DNA from: Thermobispora bispora DSM 43833
GTDB lineage: Bacteria; Actinomycetota; Actinomycetes; Streptosporangiales; Streptosporangiaceae
NCBI RefSeq assembly: GCF_000092645.1
Contig: NC_014165.1
Location: 1,178,001 to 1,242,000 of the forward strand
Length of the DNA stretch: 64,000 bases
Direction of reading: 5' to 3'
Positions 9,432 to 17,287 of this stretch are shown here, piece after piece. The notes under the pieces are model-generated. The model did not search any database. It saw nothing but the letters and a program-made list of their open reading frames with translations, and was not told the origin of the DNA. Numbering within the stretch: position 1 is the first letter of the stretch; every line of letters begins with the position of its first letter. The position numbers and the translations under genes are program-made.

Positions 9432-9490
9432 TTAGCGCAATTTGTCCGCTACACGGTTTTTGAGAAAAGCGCTAAAGCGGACATATTGCT
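9432..9490. repeat. Interleaved inverted repeats in an AT-rich patch
   Basis: CGCAATTTGTCCGCT at 9436-9450 is the reverse complement, with two mismatches, of AGCGGACATATTGCT at 9476-9490. Inside and overlapping it, TTAGCGC at 9432-9438 pairs with GCGCTAA at 9469-9475. The patch is far richer in A and T than anything around it. It may be a regulator binding region or a remnant of foreign DNA. Confidence 0.5.
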
Positions 9491-9627
9491 ACAAACGCAG
9501 GATTAATCGTATGGAGCAATTGATAAACCGATAACAGGGAACCAAAAGTCTTGGATCTCCGTTTGCGGCACGACGTGTCCGGAAATCTAGGAAGCGCAGG
9601 GAACGTGGCTCGGTAATGGGCCATTGA

Positions 9628-9657
9628 GACATTTTCCCGGTATCTCGGGAAAATGTC
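9628..9657. promoter_or_regulatory. Perfect 12-bp inverted repeat upstream of the secreted His-rich protein
   Basis: GACATTTTCCCG (9628-9639) and CGGGAAAATGTC (9646-9657) are exact reverse complements around a 6-base centre. It ends 40 bases before the start codon at 9698. It could act as a dimer operator or as an RNA hairpin in the leader. Confidence 0.65.
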
Positions 9658-9697
9658 GTGGATTCAAGTGCAGTGTTTCCTTTCAAGGAGGAACGTC

Positions 9698-10096
9698 ATG
9701 GCCATGTTGAAGAAGGCTTTCGCCGGGCTCGCGCTCGGCACCGTCATCGCCGGCGGCATGTTCGCCCTGGGTGCCGGCGCTGCGGTGGCCGCCGAGGGTC
9801 CGGGGGCCGTTCCGGCTGAGCACGCACACGTGGACCAGGACCTGTGGAACCGCGGCCACGCTGCGTTCTACCCCCAGGGCCACCTGTGGGGCAGCCTCTT
9901 CTACCGGGACACCGGCGACGCTAAGGACGCCTTCGGCCTCGCGGCCAAGGACATCGCCGTCGGCTTCCAGGAGAAGGCCAACAAGAACAGCTGGCTCGGC
10001 CTCAGCGAGTGGCTCAACCACCACCTGTGGGCCAACGCGCACGAGCGGCTCAACAACCACGCTCACGCCAAGGAGCGGGTCCACCCCGTCCGGTGA
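9698..10096 (+). CDS. Small secreted histidine-rich protein, unknown family
   Basis: I do not recognise this 132-residue protein. The ATG at 9698 has a strong AAGGAGG at 9685-9691; the open frame starts earlier, at 9653. A clear signal peptide (MLKKAFAGLALGTVIAGGMFALGAG, split here only by description, ending AVAA at about residue 33) leads into a mature part of about 100 residues. That part has some ten histidines (EHAHVD, LNHHLW, NNHAHAKERVH), several tryptophans and no cysteine. It is probably a small helical extracellular protein. Its upstream DNA is AT-rich with two inverted repeats, unlike its neighbours, and no partner gene adjoins it. Metal binding is only a guess. Confidence 0.75.
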   Translation: MAMLKKAFAGLALGTVIAGGMFALGAGAAVAAEGPGAVPAEHAHVDQDLWNRGHAAFYPQGHLWGSLFYRDTGDAKDAFGLAAKDIAVGFQEKANKNSWLGLSEWLNHHLWANAHERLNNHAHAKERVHPVR

Positions 10097-10887
10097 GAAG
10101 CGGTGATCCGGCGCCCGTGGCCGGCCAGCCGTACCCCACGGGCGTGAACCGGGCCGCGACAGGGTGGGAAGCCGGAAGCGTTCTCCGAGCCCGTGCCGTA
10201 GTCCACGCCGGCTGATTCCGGCGGGTTCAGGTCGAGGACGGGTCCTCCCCGATCGCCGTCCGCGGCGGGGAGGACCTGGCCTTCCCGCCCGGAGGACCTG
10301 CCGTGGCCCACCGGTGGCCGTGCCGGGCGATGTCCGGCGGTGCGGCGGCGAGGGCCGGTGGCGTGGGCCCGGTTCATGTCCCTCGGCTCCATTTCCCGCA
10401 CGGGCGCACCGGCGTGTTTCCCGCTGGCTTTTCCCGTACACGGCGTATGTCGCGGCCGCCCCGGCGATCCCGTGATCTCCGCTCGATCCCGTCATCGATT
10501 CGCGTGGGGCGGGGATTCGTGAAATGGCGTGGGACGGGGCAGGCCGTCCCGTCATCGCATTCCGCTCCAGGACTTCCGGATTCGCCCTCGGATTCCCGCA
10601 TTCCGCCCCAAGGACCGCGCTCCGCCGCCGGATTCCCTCACCCGCGGTCTCCGCGCCGTTGCTCCGCCGTTCTCCAGCAGCGGCCTGCATTCCCACCGGC
10701 GCCCGGCGGAACCGATCGATCCGAACACCCCACCGGCCCGCCGTCTCCGGTGGTCACGACACCCGAGGGCTCCGGGAGCGGCGACGGTCTCCGCCGTCCC
10801 GGACCACCGCCTTCGGCACCGCGGTCTCCCGGCACATGATCGGAAACCGCGTGCGCGACAAGATCAACGGGTGTCACACTGATCGTC
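10097..10887. other. Gene-free stretch with a terminator-like hairpin
   Basis: The hairpin GGTCCTCCCC (10241-10250) / GGGGAGGACC (10267-10276), with a 16-base loop, is a plausible terminator for the secreted protein gene. From about 10480 to 10650 the DNA is made of degenerate GATTC and CATTCCGC words. I find no credible gene here on either strand. Confidence 0.5.
10241..10276 (+). terminator. Hairpin 145 bases after the secreted protein gene
   Basis: A perfect 10-bp stem GGTCCTCCCC / GGGGAGGACC with no U tract. It is the only strong hairpin seen between the stop at 10096 and the next gene. Confidence 0.4.
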
Positions 10888-12117
10888 GTGGGCGATCACG
10901 ACGTGCTGGCCGGGCTCGACGAGATCCCCTGGGAGGAGCTGAGGCACTGTTACGGCCCGGCAGGAGACGTCCCGGGCCAGCTGCGGGCGCTGCGCTCCCC
11001 GGACCCCGTGGAGCGGGAGCGCGCCCTCTGGCACCTGTACGGCAACATCTACCACCAGGGCGGCCGGTATGAGGCGGCCGCGTACGCCGTCCCGTTCCTC
11101 GCGCGGCTCGCCCTCGACCCCGGGACCGAGCAGCGGGCCGAGATCGTGGTGCTGCTCGGCGCGCTGGCCATCGGCTACGACGACGATCTGCTGCCGCACG
11201 GGCTGGACATCGCCGCATGGCGGGCCGAGATCGAGCGGAAGCGCAGCGCCGGTGACGAGGGGGCGATGCGCGAGACGGGCGAGGGGGTGGCGGCGGCCGC
11301 CGGCGAACCCGAACAGCGGATCGGGCAGGAGCGCCGGGACGTGTACGACATGAGGTGGGTGGACGTGTACGGCGCCACGGAGGCGGAGCTGGCCGCCTAC
11401 GACGCCGTGCTGGCCGAGATCCCCCGGCTGCGCACCCTGCTGACCGCGGACGACCCACGGCTCCGCGCCGCCACCGCCGGCCTGCTGGGCTGGTTCCCGG
11501 AGGAGGCCGCCGGCTCGGTGGCCGCGCTCGGGGAGCTGCTGGAATCGGAGGCCGTCCCCATCGTCCTGGCCAACGCGATCGTCTCGGTCGGGCTGCTCTC
11601 CGGCACCGGGCTGATCCCGCGGCTGCGCGAGCACCTCGGCGGCCCCGACCCGCTGGTGCGCTGGGCCGCCGCCGTGGCCTTGGCCCGGCTGGGCCGTACC
11701 GACCCGGAGGTGATCGCCGCGCTCACCGCCGCGATGGCGAGCATGCCGCTGGCGTCCCCCGAGGACCTGCACTTCCACGACGGGAACACCCGCGACTACG
11801 CCGCGCTGGCCCTGGGCGCGGTGGCCGACCGGGTGCCGCCGGAGGCCGTGGACGGCGTGCTGGACGCGCTGGCGCGGCACCGATACCTGACCAAGGAGAT
11901 GGTCGGGGCCGCGCTGCGGCTCGCCTTCCCGGACGGACCGCTCCGCCGGGTGCCGCCGTTCGCGGAGCTGACCGCCCCCCAGCGGCGGCTGGTGCGCATC
12001 CTCGCCGACCTCGACCCCGACTCCTGGCGCGGGTGCCACTTCGACCGCACCCTGCAGAAGTGGAACCTGCCCGCCGACCGCGCCGCGTGCCGTGCCTACG
12101 CGGGCCTGCCCGAGTGA
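10888..12117 (+). CDS. HEAT-repeat protein of unknown function
   Basis: 409 residues of helical repeats rich in Ala, Leu, Glu and Arg. Repeats are visible at about 25-75 (VERERALWHLYGNIY), 150-260 (DPRLRAATAGLLGWFPEEA, LIPRLREHLGGPDPLVRWAAAVALARLG) and beyond (HFHDGNTRDYAALALGAVAD). HEAT-repeat proteins of this type are common orphans in actinomycetes and act as protein-binding scaffolds; I infer a cytoplasmic binding role, no enzyme. The GTG at 10888 follows a CACACT box by 7 bases, which fits a leaderless start. No signal peptide is visible. Confidence 0.8.
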   Translation: MGDHDVLAGLDEIPWEELRHCYGPAGDVPGQLRALRSPDPVERERALWHLYGNIYHQGGRYEAAAYAVPFLARLALDPGTEQRAEIVVLLGALAIGYDDDLLPHGLDIAAWRAEIERKRSAGDEGAMRETGEGVAAAAGEPEQRIGQERRDVYDMRWVDVYGATEAELAAYDAVLAEIPRLRTLLTADDPRLRAATAGLLGWFPEEAAGSVAALGELLESEAVPIVLANAIVSVGLLSGTGLIPRLREHLGGPDPLVRWAAAVALARLGRTDPEVIAALTAAMASMPLASPEDLHFHDGNTRDYAALALGAVADRVPPEAVDGVLDALARHRYLTKEMVGAALRLAFPDGPLRRVPPFAELTAPQRRLVRILADLDPDSWRGCHFDRTLQKWNLPADRAACRAYAGLPE

Positions 12118-12306
12118 GCCGCCCCGCGCACCGCTGACCCGGTACCACGGCCGCGGCCGTCGGCCCGCTCGCGGGCATGGCCGCCGGACCGGCGGCCCAC
12201 GCGCGGTCACCCCGCGCCCGCCGAGGAGAACACCGGGGGAAGCGCCACCGGAAAGGGCCCGTCCGGTGCGAAACCGGACCATCCCGCTGTGATAGACCTT
12301 GGGCCC

Positions 12307-13323
12307 ATGCACCAGTTCTCCGCACCAGGCGATCCGGCGGAGCCCGCCCGGATCACGGATGACCCGCGTCCACCGGAACCGCGCGCCGCGGAGCCGCCCG
12401 CCGGACCCGCGGCCGGGACCTCCAATCCCGCGATCGGCGGCCTCGGCACCGGGCGCTCCCCGGCACCGCGGCCGGGCCGCGGCGGCCCGGGCGATCGGCT
12501 CCGCCGGGTCGCGTACGTCACCGCCGCCGGGGACGCCGCGGCGGAGGACGACGAACGGGAGGTCGTGCTGGCGGCCTGGCTGGGCGCCGGGATCGAGGGC
12601 GTGCCCGTCGCCTGGGACGACCCTGGAGTCGACTGGGCGTCGTTCGATGCGGCCGTGGTCCGCTCGGCCTGGGACTACATCGACCGCCGGGACGAGTTCG
12701 TCGCGTGGGCGCGCCGGGCGGAGGCGGTGACCCGGCTGTTCAATCCGGCGTCCGTGATCGAGTGGAACACCGACAAGACCTACCTGCGCCGGCTCGGCGT
12801 GCCGATCGTGCCGACCCGGTGGTTCGAGCCGGGGGAGGAGCTCGATCTGCCCGGGTGGGCCGAGTACGTGGTCAAGCCGGTCGTCTCCGCCGGGGCGCGC
12901 GACACGGTGCGCACCGCGGACAGGGCCGCCGCCGAGGCTCACGCCGCCCGCCTGCTCGGCCAGGGCCGGGCCGTCATGGTCCAGCCGTACCTGGAGAGCG
13001 TGGAGCACGAGGGCGAGCTGTCCCTGCTGTACTTCGGCGGGGAGTTCAGCCACGCGGTACGGCGGCGCCCGATGCTCGCGGGCACGGAGTCGGGCCACCC
13101 CCTGGCGACGCTGCGCGACCCGGACGACGATCAGTTCGCCCTCGCCGAGCGCACGCTGAGCGCGGTCAAGGAGGACCTGCTCTACGCCCGGGTTGACGTG
13201 GTCCGCATGCCGGACGGGGAGCCGGTGCTCATGGAGTTCGAGGTGACCGAGCCGTACCTCTTCCTCCGGACCGAGCTCGCCGCGCCCGAGCTCTTCGCCC
13301 GGGCGCTCGCCGCCCGGCTCTGA
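12307..13323 (+). CDS. ATP-grasp domain protein (carboxylate-amine ligase-like)
   Basis: 338 residues if read from the ATG at 12307; a TAGACC box at 12293-12298 ends 8 bases before it, which suits a leaderless start, while the open frame itself begins at 12289. The first 65 residues are Pro/Ala-rich and look disordered. An ATP-grasp enzyme follows: Rossmann-like start (VAYVTAAG), substrate region (VRSAWDYIDRRDEF), NTDKTYLRRLGVPIVPT, nucleotide-binding YVVKPVVSAGARDT, MVQPYLES and a C-terminal metal site (EFEVTEPYLFLRTE). Such proteins ligate an acid to an amine or thiol with ATP; RimK and cycloserine ligase are distant relatives. The substrate cannot be told from the sequence or from the neighbours. 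Confidence 0.82.
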   Translation: MHQFSAPGDPAEPARITDDPRPPEPRAAEPPAGPAAGTSNPAIGGLGTGRSPAPRPGRGGPGDRLRRVAYVTAAGDAAAEDDEREVVLAAWLGAGIEGVPVAWDDPGVDWASFDAAVVRSAWDYIDRRDEFVAWARRAEAVTRLFNPASVIEWNTDKTYLRRLGVPIVPTRWFEPGEELDLPGWAEYVVKPVVSAGARDTVRTADRAAAEAHAARLLGQGRAVMVQPYLESVEHEGELSLLYFGGEFSHAVRRRPMLAGTESGHPLATLRDPDDDQFALAERTLSAVKEDLLYARVDVVRMPDGEPVLMEFEVTEPYLFLRTELAAPELFARALAARL

Positions 13324-13354
13324 TCGCCGCCCGGGTACGGCCCGGCGGCACCGG

Positions 13355-13831
13355 TCAGCCGTCCGGTCGGCCGGCCAAGGCCAGCCGTACCGCCTCGGCG
13401 GGGTCCGCCGCGGCGAGCAGGCCCGGGACCGGGCGGCCGGATGAGTCGAGCACCCGCCACCCGCCGAGGGTGACCACCGGGGTGCCGCCGCGCCGGGCGA
13501 GCGCGAGCTCCGAGAGCGTGCCCCACGAGCCGCCGACCACGATGACCGCGTCCGCGGCCCGCACGATGATCGCGTTGCGCGCCTCGCCCATGCCGGTGGG
13601 GATGGCGACCGTGAGGTGCGGGTTGGCGCCGGTCCGGTCGCGGCCGGAGAGGATGCCGACCACGATGCCCCCGGCGGCGCGGGCGCCGGCGGCCGCGGCG
13701 GCCATCACGCCCCCGTAGCCGCCGCAGAGCACCACCGCGCCCCGCTCGGCGAGCAGGCGGCCCACCTCCCGGGCCGCCTCGGCCTCCTCGGGCGTGCACT
13801 CCGACGGCCCGCACACGGCGATCTGTGCCAC
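13355..13831 (-). CDS. SLOG-fold protein of the TIGR00725 / LOG-like family
   Basis: 158 residues of a Rossmann-like nucleotide-binding fold: IAVCGPSECTPEEA at the start, VLCGGYGGVMAAAAAGA in the middle, and GGSWGTLSELALA where LOG phosphoribohydrolases have PGGxGTxxE. The catalytic Arg/Glu arrangement of true cytokinin-type LOG enzymes is only partly present, so the function is unknown. It starts at the GTG at 13831. A TACACT box on the minus strand (13839-13844) lies 7 bases upstream, so the message is probably leaderless. It converges on the ATP-grasp gene. Confidence 0.85.
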   Translation of the reverse strand: MAQIAVCGPSECTPEEAEAAREVGRLLAERGAVVLCGGYGGVMAAAAAGARAAGGIVVGILSGRDRTGANPHLTVAIPTGMGEARNAIIVRAADAVIVVGGSWGTLSELALARRGGTPVVTLGGWRVLDSSGRPVPGLLAAADPAEAVRLALAGRPDG

Positions 13832-13856
13832 GGGCGGGAGTGTACGGCGGGCCCGG

Positions 13857-14618
13857 TCAGCCGTGGGTGGACAGGCCGCCGTCCACCGGGATGACCGCGC
13901 CCGTGAGGTAGGAACCGGCCCGGGAGGCGAGGTAGATCGCGGTGCCCGCCATGTCGTCCGGCCGCCCGATCCGGCCGAGCGGGACGGTGCTCTCGATCGC
14001 GCCGCGCAGCTCGGGGTCGTCGAGGGCGAACGCCATCATCTTCGACTCAAAGGGGCCGGGCGCGATGGCGTTCACGGTGATCGACTCGCGGGCGAGGCGG
14101 TGGGCGAGCTGCCGGGTGAGCATGTGCACCGCCGCCTTGGAGGCCGCGTACGCGTAGTTCTCCATCGCCGGGACCCGGATCCCGTCGATCGAGCCGATGT
14201 TGATCACCCGGGCCGGGTCGTCGGGCGTGGCGGCCGCGCGCAGCAGCGGGAGGAACGCCCGGGTGAGGAAGAAGATCGCCTTGACGTTGACGTTCCAGAC
14301 CTTGTCGAAGCCGTGCTCGGGGTACTCCTCGAGCGGTGCGCCCCAGGCGGCCCCGGCGTTGTTCACCAGCACGTGGAGCCGGCTCTCCCGGGCGGAGACC
14401 GCCTCCACCAGGGTCTGGATCCCCTCGCTCGTCGACAGGTCGGCCTGGATCGCCTCGCAGCCCAGCTCGGCGGCGGTGGCGTCGAGCTCGTGCTTCTTCC
14501 TGGACGCGATGTAGACGGTCGCCCCGGCGTCGCGGAAGCCCTTCGCGATCATCTTCCCGATGCCGCGGGAGCCGCCCGTGACGACGACGGTCTTGCCTGC
14601 GACGGAGAACAGAGTCAT
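13857..14618 (-). CDS. Short-chain dehydrogenase/reductase
   Basis: NAD(P)-dependent oxidoreductase of 253 residues, the standard length for classical SDRs. The cofactor motif is TGGSRGIG at about residues 12-19, followed by the NNAG motif (VLVNNAGAAWG), the catalytic Ser in NIGSIDGI, YAASKAAVHM for Tyr and Lys, and AIAPGPFES. Closest in feel to rhlG-like or gluconate 5-dehydrogenase members, but the substrate is unknown. I chose the ATG at 14618: a TATGAT box at 14625-14630 on the minus strand is 6 bases before it (leaderless). A TetR-like palindrome adjoins this -10 box. The longer open frame upstream is composition-driven. Confidence 0.9.
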   Translation of the reverse strand: MTLFSVAGKTVVVTGGSRGIGKMIAKGFRDAGATVYIASRKKHELDATAAELGCEAIQADLSTSEGIQTLVEAVSARESRLHVLVNNAGAAWGAPLEEYPEHGFDKVWNVNVKAIFFLTRAFLPLLRAAATPDDPARVINIGSIDGIRVPAMENYAYAASKAAVHMLTRQLAHRLARESITVNAIAPGPFESKMMAFALDDPELRGAIESTVPLGRIGRPDDMAGTAIYLASRAGSYLTGAVIPVDGGLSTHG

Positions 14619-14624
14619 GTTCGG

Positions 14625-14643
14625 ATCATACCGACCAGTCGGT
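14625..14643 (-). promoter_or_regulatory. Leaderless promoter with a TetR-type operator
   Basis: The -10 box TATGAT (14625-14630) of the SDR gene abuts the perfect palindrome ACCGAC-CA-GTCGGT (14630-14643). This shape and position are typical of TetR operators in actinobacteria, although no TetR gene adjoins. Confidence 0.55.
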
Positions 14644-15240
14644 TCCTCGGCCCGAGGGTGATCCGCCCTGGTTCTCACCGGGCGCTGCCGCGCACGGCTG
14701 GGCGGGACCGGTCTCGGGAGCCGCGGCACGGGGTGAGTGAGCGCGGCGCGTGGCCGGGCCGGGCGCCCGGTGGCCGATCGCCTGTCCGGGCGCCGGCCGG
14801 AGGGGGAGAGGGCGCGGCCGCCGGACGGGCAGACCGACCGGTGCGGCACGGAGCCACCCGGTTGAGCCGCCCGGTTCAGCACGGAGCCAACCGGTTCGGC
14901 CACCCGGTGCGGCATGGGATCGCCCGGCGCGGCGAACCCGGCGGGCCGCCGGCGTGACGAACAAGGGGGAGCACTGGAACGGCGCGGAAAAGCGGACGGC
15001 GCGTCCTGACGGGTGTGGGGAACCCGTCAGGACGCGCGCCGCTACCGCGCGGGGGACCTCGACCCCGGCGAGGGATGAGGCCGAAGCCCCGCCAGCGCGG
15101 AGTCCATGGGGACCGGCCCGGTCACCGCGCGGGGGCGCGGAGCGCCGGTCCGTGGCCATCGGCGGCCGGACGCCGCAGACCGCGGCCGGCCGCTCCGAAG
15201 AGGCGACGAGGCGCGAGCGGCATGCGCCCGCGGTCGGCAC
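14644..15240. other. Gene-free stretch between divergent genes
   Basis: Contains degenerate tandem copies of a CGGTGCGGCACGGAGCCACC-like unit (about 14838-14930) and a very strong orphan hairpin at 14999-15037. The open frames on both strands look composition-driven. Confidence 0.5.
14999..15037. terminator. Orphan perfect 16-bp hairpin
   Basis: GCGCGTCCTGACGGGT (14999-15014) and ACCCGTCAGGACGCGC (15022-15037) pair perfectly around a 7-base loop. It lies between divergent genes, 380 bases from one start and 340 from the other, so it terminates no visible gene. It could belong to an unannotated small RNA. Confidence 0.5.
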
Positions 15241-15244
15241 GCAC

Positions 15245-15360
15245 CCATCCGTCAAAAGGATGGATTTGTACCAACATTTGGATAATCGCGGTCCGGCGGC
15301 CTCCGGTCAAGTGGTCATTTCCCCCGTGAGACGATGATCGTCTAGGTTTGTTGGAACAAA
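15245..15360 (+). promoter_or_regulatory. Promoter/operator region of the GntR/UTRA gene
   Basis: Three elements precede the GntR gene. A stem CCATCC/GGATGG lies at 15245-15263. A perfect palindrome AGACGAT-G-ATCGTCT lies at 15329-15343. A 12-base word TTTGTACCAACA (15265-15276) recurs in reverse orientation with one change as TGTTGGAACAAA (15349-15360). The last copy lies between a TAGGTT box and the start, the expected place for autoregulation. Confidence 0.5.
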
Positions 15361-15379
15361 AGGTCGAATTGAGGGAAAG

Positions 15380-16138
15380 ATGGCACGATTATCGCTCTAT
15401 CAACAGGTGGCGGCCGCGCTGCGGCGGGCCATCTACACGGGCGAACTCGCGCCAGGCGACCAGATACCCACCGAGGCCGACCTCATGGAGACCTACGGGG
15501 TCAGCCGCAACACCGTTCGGCTGGCCCTGGGCGAGCTGGAGAACGAGGGCCTCATCCTGCGGATGCGCCGCCGTGGAACGTTCGTACGGGAACGCCGCCC
15601 CCTCCTCATGCGCCCCCAGGACGAGTTCCGCTACCTCGAGCAGGGCGAGCCGCGCTTCGACTCGTTCGTCCACGCCGTCACCGCGGAGGGCCGCAAGCCC
15701 GACCAGCGGATCGAGGTCTCCATCGTCGAGCCGAGCCCCGACATCGCGGCCCGGCTCGCCCTCCCCAAGGGAGGCCTGGCCGTGGTACGGCGCCGTCTCC
15801 GCTACGTGGACGGCCGGCCGTACAACACCAACGACTCCTACTTCCCCTTCGACCTGGTCGCCGCATCGGAGATCGCCAGACCGGGGAACATCACCCGCGG
15901 GGCCAACCGCGTGCTGGAAGAGCTCGGCCACCCCCAGATCCGGGTCGTCGACGACATCTCGGCCCGGATGCCGACCGCCGATGAGTCCCAGCGGCTGCGG
16001 CTCGACCCGGGAACCCCGGTCATCGTCCACATCCGCGTCGGTTACGACCCCGAGGACACCCCGGTACGCGTCGCCGTGTCCGTGCTCCCGGCCGACAAGC
16101 ACCTGATCCGTTACGAGCTGGAACGCCGGCGTCATTGA
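15380..16138 (+). CDS. GntR-family regulator with UTRA domain (HutC subfamily)
   Basis: 252-residue transcription factor. The N-terminal winged helix covers about residues 4-70 (LYQQVAAALRRAIYTGELAPG, then the recognition helix in YGVSRNTVRLALGELENEGL and the RRRGTFVRE wing). A UTRA effector domain follows (residues 90-245), the type that binds sugars, phosphosugars or amino acids. No metabolic gene adjoins that would reveal its ligand; the next gene is a GNAT acetyltransferase 205 bases on. Repeats and a palindrome upstream suggest that it regulates itself. Confidence 0.93.
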   Translation: MARLSLYQQVAAALRRAIYTGELAPGDQIPTEADLMETYGVSRNTVRLALGELENEGLILRMRRRGTFVRERRPLLMRPQDEFRYLEQGEPRFDSFVHAVTAEGRKPDQRIEVSIVEPSPDIAARLALPKGGLAVVRRRLRYVDGRPYNTNDSYFPFDLVAASEIARPGNITRGANRVLEELGHPQIRVVDDISARMPTADESQRLRLDPGTPVIVHIRVGYDPEDTPVRVAVSVLPADKHLIRYELERRRH

Positions 16139-16293
16139 CGGGACACGGCTGATCCGCGTGCCCCGGCGGCCCACCCGGTCCGGCGTCGCCGGCCGTCACC
16201 GGCGATCCTCCGGCCGGCCGCGCGCTCCTCCTGAGAGATAAGTCCTCTTTCTTCCGTTCTCTGGCTGCTCTGCGCCGTCATCCGGTCACGCTT

Positions 16294-16335
16294 CGTGAAT
16301 TTTTCACGACTCACCGCATTCGAACCGAATTCGAA
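16294..16335 (+). promoter_or_regulatory. Dyads upstream of a GNAT gene
   Basis: CGTGAA-TTT-TTCACG (16294-16308) is a perfect dyad 36 bases before the start codon. Two copies of TTCGAA follow at 16319-16324 and 16330-16335, the second overlapping the GAAGGAG ribosome-binding site. These are candidate operator sites for an unknown regulator. Confidence 0.4.
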
Positions 16336-16343
16336 GGAGTCTC

Positions 16344-16928
16344 ATGTCCATCGCCACGCTCCATCGCGCCCCGGAACTCCTCCTCCGCCGGGCCGACCTC
16401 GACGACTTACCGGGGGTGCTCCGGCTGCTCGCCGAGACCGCGGGCTGGCTCCACTCCCTCGGCGTGCGCCAGTGGCCGGCCGGTGGCTTCCCCGCCGCCC
16501 GCATCCGCCCGCTCATCGAGGCCGGGACCATGTACCTGGTCGTGGACGGCGACGCGGAGACGCCGGCCGCGACGATCACCGTCGACGACCACGCCGACCC
16601 CGAGTTCTGGGGGCCGGCCGACCGGCCCGGTGACGCCCTGTACGTGCACAAGCTCGCGGTGAGCCGGGCGCACGCGGGCCGCGGGCTCGGCGAGGCGCTG
16701 CTCGGCTGGGCCGGGCTGCAGGCCGCGGCCGCGGGCCGCCGCTGGCTGCGGCTCGACTGCGCCAAGCACAACACGCGGCTCCAGGCGTACTACCGGAGGC
16801 TGGGATTCCGGCACGTCCGCACCGTGGACCTGCCGCACCGGGCCTCCGGCGCGCTATTCGAGCGCCCGGCGGGCTGGGCGCAGCCCGGCGGCCCGGCCGC
16901 GGCGTTCACCGCGCTCATCCCCGGGTAG
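16344..16928 (+). CDS. GNAT-family N-acetyltransferase
   Basis: 194-residue acetyl-CoA-dependent transferase. The GNAT core shows the beta-4 strand and acetyl-CoA loop (YVHKLAVSRAHAGRGLGEALLGWA) and the C-terminal motif (LDCAKHNTRLQAYYRRLGFRHV). The ATG at 16344 has GAAGGAG 4-10 bases upstream, so the start is secure. The substrate is unknown. The promoter region carries a CGTGAA/TTCACG dyad, so the gene may be regulated. Confidence 0.88.
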   Translation: MSIATLHRAPELLLRRADLDDLPGVLRLLAETAGWLHSLGVRQWPAGGFPAARIRPLIEAGTMYLVVDGDAETPAATITVDDHADPEFWGPADRPGDALYVHKLAVSRAHAGRGLGEALLGWAGLQAAAAGRRWLRLDCAKHNTRLQAYYRRLGFRHVRTVDLPHRASGALFERPAGWAQPGGPAAAFTALIPG

Positions 16929-17287
16929 CGCGTCTTCCCGAACGTCTCCCGCGTCGCGGTCCGCCCGGAGCCGGCCCAGGTGTCCGCCGGCTCCGGGCCC
17001 CGTGGGAGCCCGCGCCCGCCCGGCGCCGAGCCGCCGGGCGGGCGCCGGCCGCTCCGGCACCGCGCCGGGCCCGCGCCGGACCCGGGCGCCCGGATATGCG
17101 GCGCGTGCCGACGGCCGCGCCGGCGCCCCACCGGCATGCGGCTTGCCGTACGCGCGCCTCTGCTCCTCCGCAAGGCGCACCCGTTCCGGTCCTCACGGCG
17201 CACGCCTTCAGGCCCGGCGTGGCCCTCGCGCGCCCGTTCCGGCCGGACGTTGGCCCTCGCGCCCGTTCCCGCCCGGCGTCCGCGCCC
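16929..17287. other. Gene-free GC-rich spacer
   Basis: Lies between convergent genes. Degenerate repeats around GCCGGCGCCGGGCC and GCGCCCGTTCCGGCC (17190-17290); no gene or clear terminator seen. Confidence 0.45.

Noticed and set aside
9489-9686. 65-codon minus-strand frame in the AT-rich patch
   Set aside because: No start signal, and it overlaps both the inverted repeat and the ribosome-binding-site region of the real gene; it looks like a chance frame.
10303-10839. 178-codon plus frame between the secreted protein and the HEAT gene
   Set aside because: Pro/Arg/Ser-rich translation with no domain and no ribosome-binding site; composition-driven.
16318-16335. Paired TTCGAA words suggesting a tRNA T-loop
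   Set aside because: No cloverleaf can be folded around it; no tRNA was found anywhere in the window.
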